Shown here: piece by piece, positions 58,475 to 64,000 of the stretch | Position numbering within the stretch: the first letter of the stretch is position 1 | Layout of the letters: the number at the start of each line of letters is the position of its first letter | Source: Alisma plantago-aquatica | Lineage: Eukaryota > Streptophyta > Magnoliopsida > Alismatales > Alismataceae | Length of the DNA stretch: 64,000 bases | Reading direction: 5' to 3' | NCBI GenBank assembly: GCA_963693085.1 | Contig: OY856410.1 | Span: 882,247,335 to 882,311,334, forward strand | Notes under the pieces: generated by a model | What the model was told of the DNA's origin: nothing | Database searches by the model: none | The model's input: only the letters and a program-made list of their open reading frames with translations | Made by a program: the position numbers and the translations under genes

Positions 58475-59030
58475 ATATTCCATATTCCCACCTAAATTCA
58501 TCATTAAATAAATATAATATCTCTTGTGGCTCTTGATATGGAAAAATTAGTAATGGTGGCGTGGCTTGAGGAATTTTGATGACATATTTAAGAAAATCCA
58601 AGAGATATGGAGGTTTTATTGAATTGGTTGACTTTTGGTGATTTGTTGACCAATTCAATGATATTGGGAGTAATAAAGTAAAATTTGACAATTTGGAAAG
58701 ATATAGTATCAATTATGGGCTCGAGTAAGTTTCTTGGAAGAACCATGGTAACGAAGTATAAGGAATGCCTCCTTAATACATAGTATTTATTCAATGATGA
58801 AGTTAGTCCAGAATAAGGAATATGGAGTACAAGGAAAGGCACAAAACCACATTTTGAAATTAATATGTGAAAATCCACTTCATCACATCCTTCCCTCCTT
58901 ATAAGGAATTTTGTCCCCCAGAATTCAAAATTGTCAAAGGCTGGGAACATGTAATCCATATCATATTCCCTCCAATACTCAAAATTATAATCATGATGTA
59001 GTAAAAACAATCAGTCGTAATATTATTTTA
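58475..59030 (-). mobile_element. 3' end of another Del-type chromovirus (POL end, polypurine tract, LTR start)
   Basis: On the minus strand 58890-59010 encodes NFEYWREYDMDY, then FDNFEFWGTKFLIRREGCDE, which resembles the end of a Del-type polyprotein. It runs into TTCCTTATAAGGAGGGAAGGA, the family polypurine tract, and then LTR-like sequence starting TGTGATGAAG at about 58886. The LTR body (58475-58885) is cut by, or adjoins, the SINE. Everything upstream in the element (59031 onward) is unrecognisable. Confidence 0.65.
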
Positions 59031-59560
59031 ATCAATTAGAGGTCAAAAGATTGTAGTTCATCATTTCTAGTGTGTAGACTGGAAATGATTTAGGGTCAAG
59101 TCCTATCGTGAACTATGTTTGGTCCATCCCTCTTTTGCTATTGAAAATGATGTAAGAATTTGATACCAGTCTTGGAACCTTGAAAGTTACGAAACCTTGA
59201 ACATGGATGTAATACCACACCAAAGTTCATTAATGAGAATTAAATAACCTAATTGTTTGGTACTTGTGCTAATACTGGAAAAAAGAATTGTTTGACCGCC
59301 ATCTTGTTAAATCATGGTCTAATCAATCTTGTGACTACAAAATCATGTTAAGATCTCTACTCTTGAATAAAAGGTACACTTTTTTTCCTCTTATTTACCT
59401 ACTTAAGGTATGTTTTATTGTATTATACTAGTATATTTTTGACCTCTGGTTTCACTTTTGTTAATGCCAATTTCTACAAATAACCAACATTACAAACCTA
59501 TAGATTAGGTTGGTATAACATAAATTTCATACATGTACCACTTTTACTATATTATCAGAT
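59031..59560. other. Unassigned AT-rich sequence
   Basis: It may be remains of the Del-type interior. I see no coding domain or clear CACTA terminal repeat. Confidence 0.35.
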
Positions 59561-59624
59561 TTACTGTGAAGAACCCACGTCTAAGATAGCCCATAAAATT
59601 CAATTTTATAGTAGAAATAATATA

Positions 59625-60300
59625 GACCAATTACGTCGGTTGTAAAAAGCCGATGACAAAGCCCTTCCCACAAAATATATTTTTACCTCAAAAAAGACTT
59701 CATCATTGGTTTTAACTATAGAAACTGATGACGTAGGTCAAGTACATAGTGAAAAGTTTTGCCTTCAAAATACATGTCATCAAAATTTTTTTCTAAAAGA
59801 GCCGAAGAAAAAGGATTCCTTCTACGTGCCTTGTTAGAAATATTTCTCCCCAAATTGGCTCATGTCATTGGTTTTTCGCTAGAAATTGATGACTAAAGTC
59901 TTATCCAGGTTGGTGTTTTTTATTAGGGATAAGTACATGTGATGTCGGTTCTTGTTGGGAAACCGTTGATAGAGAATTATAAATGGCGTTAGTTTTTATG
60001 TAGTAACCGACGACTAAAGTCTTAGTGAGGTTGGTATTTTTTCTTAGGGACAAGGACATGTGTGGTAGGATTTTTGATGGTAAAATGAGGATAGAGGTTG
60101 AACTATGATGTCGAGTTTTTCCTTCAATTGACAAAGAATGTTTTAGCGAGGTTGTCATTTTTAATTAAGGATAAGTACATGTGGTGTCAGTTTTCTGGCA
60201 TGTAACTGACGACATATATAGAGATGTGATGTCTATTTCCCCCTTACAACAAACGACTAAAATCTTAGTTGTTAATTTTTTGTAACAACCAATGCCTAGA
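59625..60300 (+). repeat. 5' subterminal repeats of CACTA copy B
   Basis: Units such as 'gtcggttgtaaaaagccgat' and 'taaccgacgactaaagtctt' form short inverted pairs. A longer tandem period of about 118 bp begins at 'aggttggtgttttt' (59907), 'aggttggtatttttt' (60027) and 'aggttgtcattttt' (60144). Confidence 0.8.
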
Positions 60301-61075
60301 TTCCACTTAGCTAAACATGTGAAACCTTCTTTCTCTATTTCATTGTGTGATTTGGTTTCTCTGATGCTACTCTAGTGATTCTTTCTCCTCCATCTGTTGC
60401 TCCTCTGCTACTGATCTACAGCCCCCCGCCACTGACGCCGGTGCCCCAACGCTCCTCTAACATTAATGCTACTTCTACCTCTACTGCCGCAACCACTGTT
60501 GTTGCTGCCTCTGATGATGATGCTTTTTTTGATGCTCTTCCTACTCATCCGTCATCATTGCATCCTTAGTTGCTGGAAGAAAAGGTATCTCCTCCGCTTT
60601 CTCCCTTCTCCCTATCCTCATCCTTCCCCTCTCATCCCCCTCCTCCTTATCTTACTCAATTTCTTCTCAATTGTAGTGAAAATTTTGATGAATGTTAGTA
60701 TGGATAAATAAGTACATTGTTCGGTATGAAAATAGTGATAAATCTGCATTTATTATCTATGTTAAGTGCATTGTTTATTGTTGACAATTCGAATGTTAGT
60801 GTGGATAAATAAGTGTATTGTTTGGTATGAAATTGTGATGAATCTTCCTTTATTATCTATTTAAATGCATTATTTATTATAAGCAATTCAAATGTTAGTA
60901 TGGATAAACAATCACAAATTGGAATTAATACACTAAACTTAATTTGATTTTCTTTAGATTAACATCATTTACATATAAATTGATTATATTTACCTAATTA
61001 ACCCTAAATCTTAAGCTTCTAAACAATACACCCAATTTTGTAAGCCCGAACCCCTCTATTAGCCTAGAAACCCGT
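60301..61075 (+). other. Leader region of CACTA copy B
   Basis: 60325-60660 is C-rich ('ctcctccatctgttgctcct', 'ctgatgatgatgc'), like the leader of copy A. 60660-60920 repeats 'gaatgttagtatggataaataagt' and 'ttgtttattg' words about three times. The rest is AT-rich. No gene is supported. Confidence 0.55.
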
Positions 61076-61350
61076 CCAAGATTTACTCATCAAGAGTAAA
61101 CCTTGGATAGTCCCTGATTTGGGACTTTCTCAAAGGCTTGATCTCACGTGGGATGTAAGTGTATAATGTGTGTTCTATTTCAAGAAATTTAGGCTGCATT
61201 TCTCCTTATGTTCTCTGGATACATATGCGGATGGGTATTTACCCATCTACATCGGTGTACTTGGAGAGCTGTGAGGAAATGCTATTGAAATTTCTTGAAA
61301 TTAAATACACATTATACACTTACTAGTGGTTTAAGTGCTCAAGAATGGGC
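61076..61350. repeat. Foldback pair upstream of the copy B transposase
   Basis: A short hairpin (61076-61106, CCAAGATTTACTC ... GAGTAAACCTTGG) is followed by a long hairpin (about 61118-61350). Its arms contain 'taagtgtataatgtgt' / 'acacattatacactta' and 'atttcaagaaattt' / 'aaatttcttgaaat'. The loop is longer than in copy A and has its own small stem (GATGGGTATTTACCCATC). Confidence 0.8.
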
Positions 61351-61482
61351 TAGGTGGTACACATTCATCAAAGTGAATGCTAATAAATGATTAGGGTTTG
61401 ATTTTAAACATATTTTATTCTAAAATTGACTTATTAACTAACACCAGATTCTAATACTTATCTCCCACATGATCATATAATT

Positions 61483-62800
61483 GATCAATCATGGATGTCC
61501 ATTTCAAATTGTTGCACTCTAAAGTTTGTTAGCGGTCTTGATCAGTTTATAATATTTAGGGAGGAATATAGGAAACAACCTGGAGATAGGTTCTATTATC
61601 CATGTAGGAATTGTTGTAACAACATAAAAGTCAACATTGTTGACAAAATCAAAATTCATGTCATGTGCAATAGGACTATATAGGGATATATAAAATAGTA
61701 TTGGCATGAAGAGGTTTCTACTATGATATCCGTATATTTCAATATTCGTACTTGTGTTGAAGAAGAAATCGCTAACGATGATGTAGATGTGAACGAACCA
61801 ATTCTGATAGACATGTTTGATGTGATGCTAGATAGGTGTTGGGTAAATCTTACTGATCCACATTCCTTATTAAGAAACAATGTGCATGATGTTGAGAGAC
61901 CGTTATAGTTAGGTTGTACTAACATTTACAAATGAGTGTTGTGTTGGGATTGTATACTCTGAAGGCTAACAATGGATGGAGAAACAATAGCTTCACGTCT
62001 CTATTGTCTTTGTTGAAAGAATTTCTTCCTGAAGGCAACGAGCTTCATATCTCAATATAAGAATTAAAATAATGTTGTGTCCAATGAGAATGGACGCTAA
62101 GAAGATGCATGCCCAAATAACTGTGTTATTTCAAAAGGACTATGTCGATTTGAAAGATTCTCCAAAATGTGAGGTGTTAAGATATAAAATGACGACTTCA
62201 GGTAAGTCTAAAACTAGCTCTCCTACCAAAGTGATGTGGTATCTACCTATAATACCATGGTTTTAACGATTATTTTCCAATATCATGGATGCACAGAATT
62301 TATCTTAGCAGACAGAGGTAAAGAAAAACAAAGACGGGATCATACGACATGCATTTGATTCCCAACAATAGAAAAAAAAACTGATTTATTGTAACCAAAT
62401 TTTGGTGAAGAAGTGATCAGTAATCTAAGACTTGGGCTTTGTACCATTGGGATGAATTCATACGACACATTCAACAAATAACATAGCCCCAAAGGAGTTA
62501 TAGTGGATGCATTGGGTTTCACATTAGTGCATTTTGAAAAGATTGACGAGAAGGGTGAACCATTCATGATGACATTATGGATGAAGCAAGTATTCTACAT
62601 CGATCATATTAAAAATGGAAAATAATCTATCATTTTTCATGAGAAAAGGAAGTTCATTGCAGATCCTATAGATGAAGAAGAGTATTATAACAAGTATGAT
62701 GATTGTAGTCCATTCTCAGTTGGCTTGCCAACACCAAATGTTGAATCTAACACTAACTTATATCTATGTGGATATCACACAGAATGGATATTAATTGATT
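61483..62800 (+). pseudogene. TNP2-type transposase remnant with internal deletion (copy B)
   Basis: The N-terminal domain is clear (SWMSIS, SGLDQFIIF, PGDRFYYPCRNC), but the initiator ATG seen in copy A is changed to ATT. Stops and frameshifts follow: a stop at 61681, and frame changes after 61900. Around 62475-62495 the sequence jumps from the part matching 4385 of copy A to the part matching about 6295, a loss of 1.9 kb that removes the DVYLEPL and HYIDVMH regions. The DUF4216-like end (62495-62800) remains. No product is possible. Confidence 0.85.
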
Positions 62801-62953
62801 AAAGATCTAACCAATGCTATAGTCATGTATTTTATTCTTTAAATGCAAAATGTACATTTTACATTCTTTATTAAAGTTATATATATGTTTCATATGTGAC
62901 ATGTACATTTTACATTCTTTATCAATTATATTTCATTCTTTAACTATTTCTAG
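62801..62953 (+). other. Spacer between the copy B transposase and second gene
   Basis: It repeats 'atgtacattttacattctttat', like the minisatellite at the same place in copy A but with a different unit. It ends TTTCTAG before ATG 62954. Confidence 0.55.
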
Positions 62954-64000
62954 ATGGCGTCTAACAATGAGGATGAGCACCATGATGATGTGCACCATGA
63001 GGATGAACACCATCATGGTGTAAGTTGTATTTTTTTTATTTCATAGATGTGCATTTTACATTCTCTACCACAATTATTATATAGATGTGCATTTTACATT
63101 CTCTATCACTTATATGTGTTTCTTGACAATTTTAGGATGAGCACCCTGATGATGTGCACCCTGAGGATCTTATCAGCTTTATAGAGAAACAAATTGATCG
63201 TGCAAGTAGAAGAGGCATCTCCTTGATGAGCAAGTTAGTAGCACACATGGGTAAATGACTGAAGATGTATGTTGACTTTGATGATGTAGGAAATCATATT
63301 GGGAATAATCACAATACTTTCATGCAATATCTAGGGGCTATTACTCGTAGCAAAGTGGAGATACAATAGAATCTTAGTATAAAGTTGATCTTTCCATGAG
63401 AAACTACATATGGAAGGACTTATGTGTGATATTTATTTTTAAAAGATATTCACAATTATGTTTTTATAAATATGCCATTAAGTATATGAAATCTTGTAGA
63501 GCATCTTTGTCTTGATAAAAAGAGCATCATAAAGCAGTGATGTAATGTTGTGGGAGGCTTTAAAGTAATTATAGGACAAGTTTGACAAGACAATACATAA
63601 TGAGCAATAAGAAGAAGAAGTCTTCCACTAAGCAATGGGCCTATCTTGACTCGAAGGTGTTGGAAGTGTTTGTTACTTCAAGATAAACAAGTGAAATAGG
63701 GTATAAAACCTTTTTTATTTGTACATATTATTCATAATGACTAATAAGATGGACTCAATATATTACACAATGTATTGCATATTTTAAATACATTCTTGTG
63801 ATTTAAATGTATTACATATTTAACATACGATTTGTATTAACCATAATTTACACGTCATTTAAAAAGAAAGGTGTGCAAAGAATATGCATAACCATAACTT
63901 GGGTCCAGGTGGCTACATAATGCAAAGGCAAAAGAGACTGGAAGCATCTTCTTCTAAGAAACCTACTCCTGGATCTACTGAGTCTTCTACAATTCATGTA
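62954..64000 (+). pseudogene. CACTA second gene remnant (copy B), 5' part
   Basis: Exon 1, 62954-63019, encodes a His/Asp-rich start (MASNNEDEHHDDVHHEDEHH) and is followed by GTAAGT. Exon 2, 63136-63425, matches copy A exon 2 (SRRGISLMSKL) but has in-frame stops (for example the TGA at 63256). A piece at 63600-63690 (SNKKKKSSTKQWAYLDSKV) and a final open piece at 63888-64000 (LGPGGYIMQRQKRLEASSSK) have no counterpart in copy A. The Ulp1-like domain would lie beyond the window. Confidence 0.65.

Larger units (their letters stand above)
59561..64000 (+). mobile_element. CACTA transposon, copy B, decayed, continuing past the window
   Basis: It has the same order as copy A: subterminal repeats (59625-60300), C-rich leader, foldback (61076-61350), TNP2 remnant and second-gene exons. 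The left terminal repeat is not recognisable, so the left boundary is approximate. It is clearly the same family as copy A, judging by nearly identical words in the foldback and transposase. Confidence 0.8.

Noticed and set aside
59400..59560. CACTA left terminal repeat near 'tatactagtata' or 'accacttttactata'
   Set aside because: Neither matches the CACTAGTACA terminus of copy A well enough to set the boundary of copy B.

Overview
This window looks like nuclear DNA from a flowering plant with a large, repeat-packed genome. It is AT-rich and holds nested LTR retrotransposons with plant-type primer-binding sites, a CACTA (En/Spm) family, a plant L1-type LINE and a tRNA-derived SINE. I found no host gene, tRNA gene, rRNA gene or CRISPR array that I can support. 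The copia GAG type and the long LTRs would suit a monocot, but I cannot name the species.

Layout. 1-1663 is the right part of a Del/Tekay-type (Ty3/gypsy chromovirus) LTR read on the minus strand. It abuts the interior of CACTA copy A (1664-9810, + strand). Copy A holds large foldbacks, a TNP2 transposase frame with in-frame stops but no frameshift, and a nine-exon second gene with a Ulp1/C48-like peptidase domain. Its right end (CACTAGTACA inverted) sits inside the left LTR of a minus-strand copia element of Angela/Tork type (9811-18445). That copia element lies in a Del-type LTR read on the + strand (18446-18734 and 30069-31300). The same Del-type LTR is also split by an Athila-type, pol-less element (18735-30068) with 3.5-kb LTRs and one intact 696-codon frame. 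The Athila-type element is flanked by a direct repeat of about 167 bp instead of the usual 5 bp.

31301-32550 is AT-rich, partly tandem, host-like sequence. A 4.0-kb solo LTR (32556-36565) interrupts it, with a perfect 5-bp duplication (TGCAT). 36571-40980 is AT-rich sequence I cannot identify. 41021-45336 and 56191-56665 are the two halves of one minus-strand LINE. Its ORF1 is cut by a minus-strand Del/Tekay element (45337-56190) with 3.2-kb LTRs, the duplication CCTAG, a tRNA-iMet primer site, and decayed integrase and chromodomain-end remnants. 56710-59560 holds anonymous AT-rich DNA, a SINE and another Del-type 3' end. From about 59560 to the window edge is CACTA copy B, a decayed relative of copy A with a 1.9-kb deletion in its transposase.

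The genes here serve only the mobile elements. In CACTA copy A the transposase and the Ulp1-like second protein follow each other on one strand, as is usual for plant CACTA elements. The retroelements are mostly dead. The clearest open frames are the Athila-type GAG-tail protein and the CACTA Ulp1-like gene. The most unusual observations are the long flanking duplication, the pol-less element with a GAG frame that starts at its zinc knuckle, and foldbacks upstream of the transposase that are kept in both CACTA copies.
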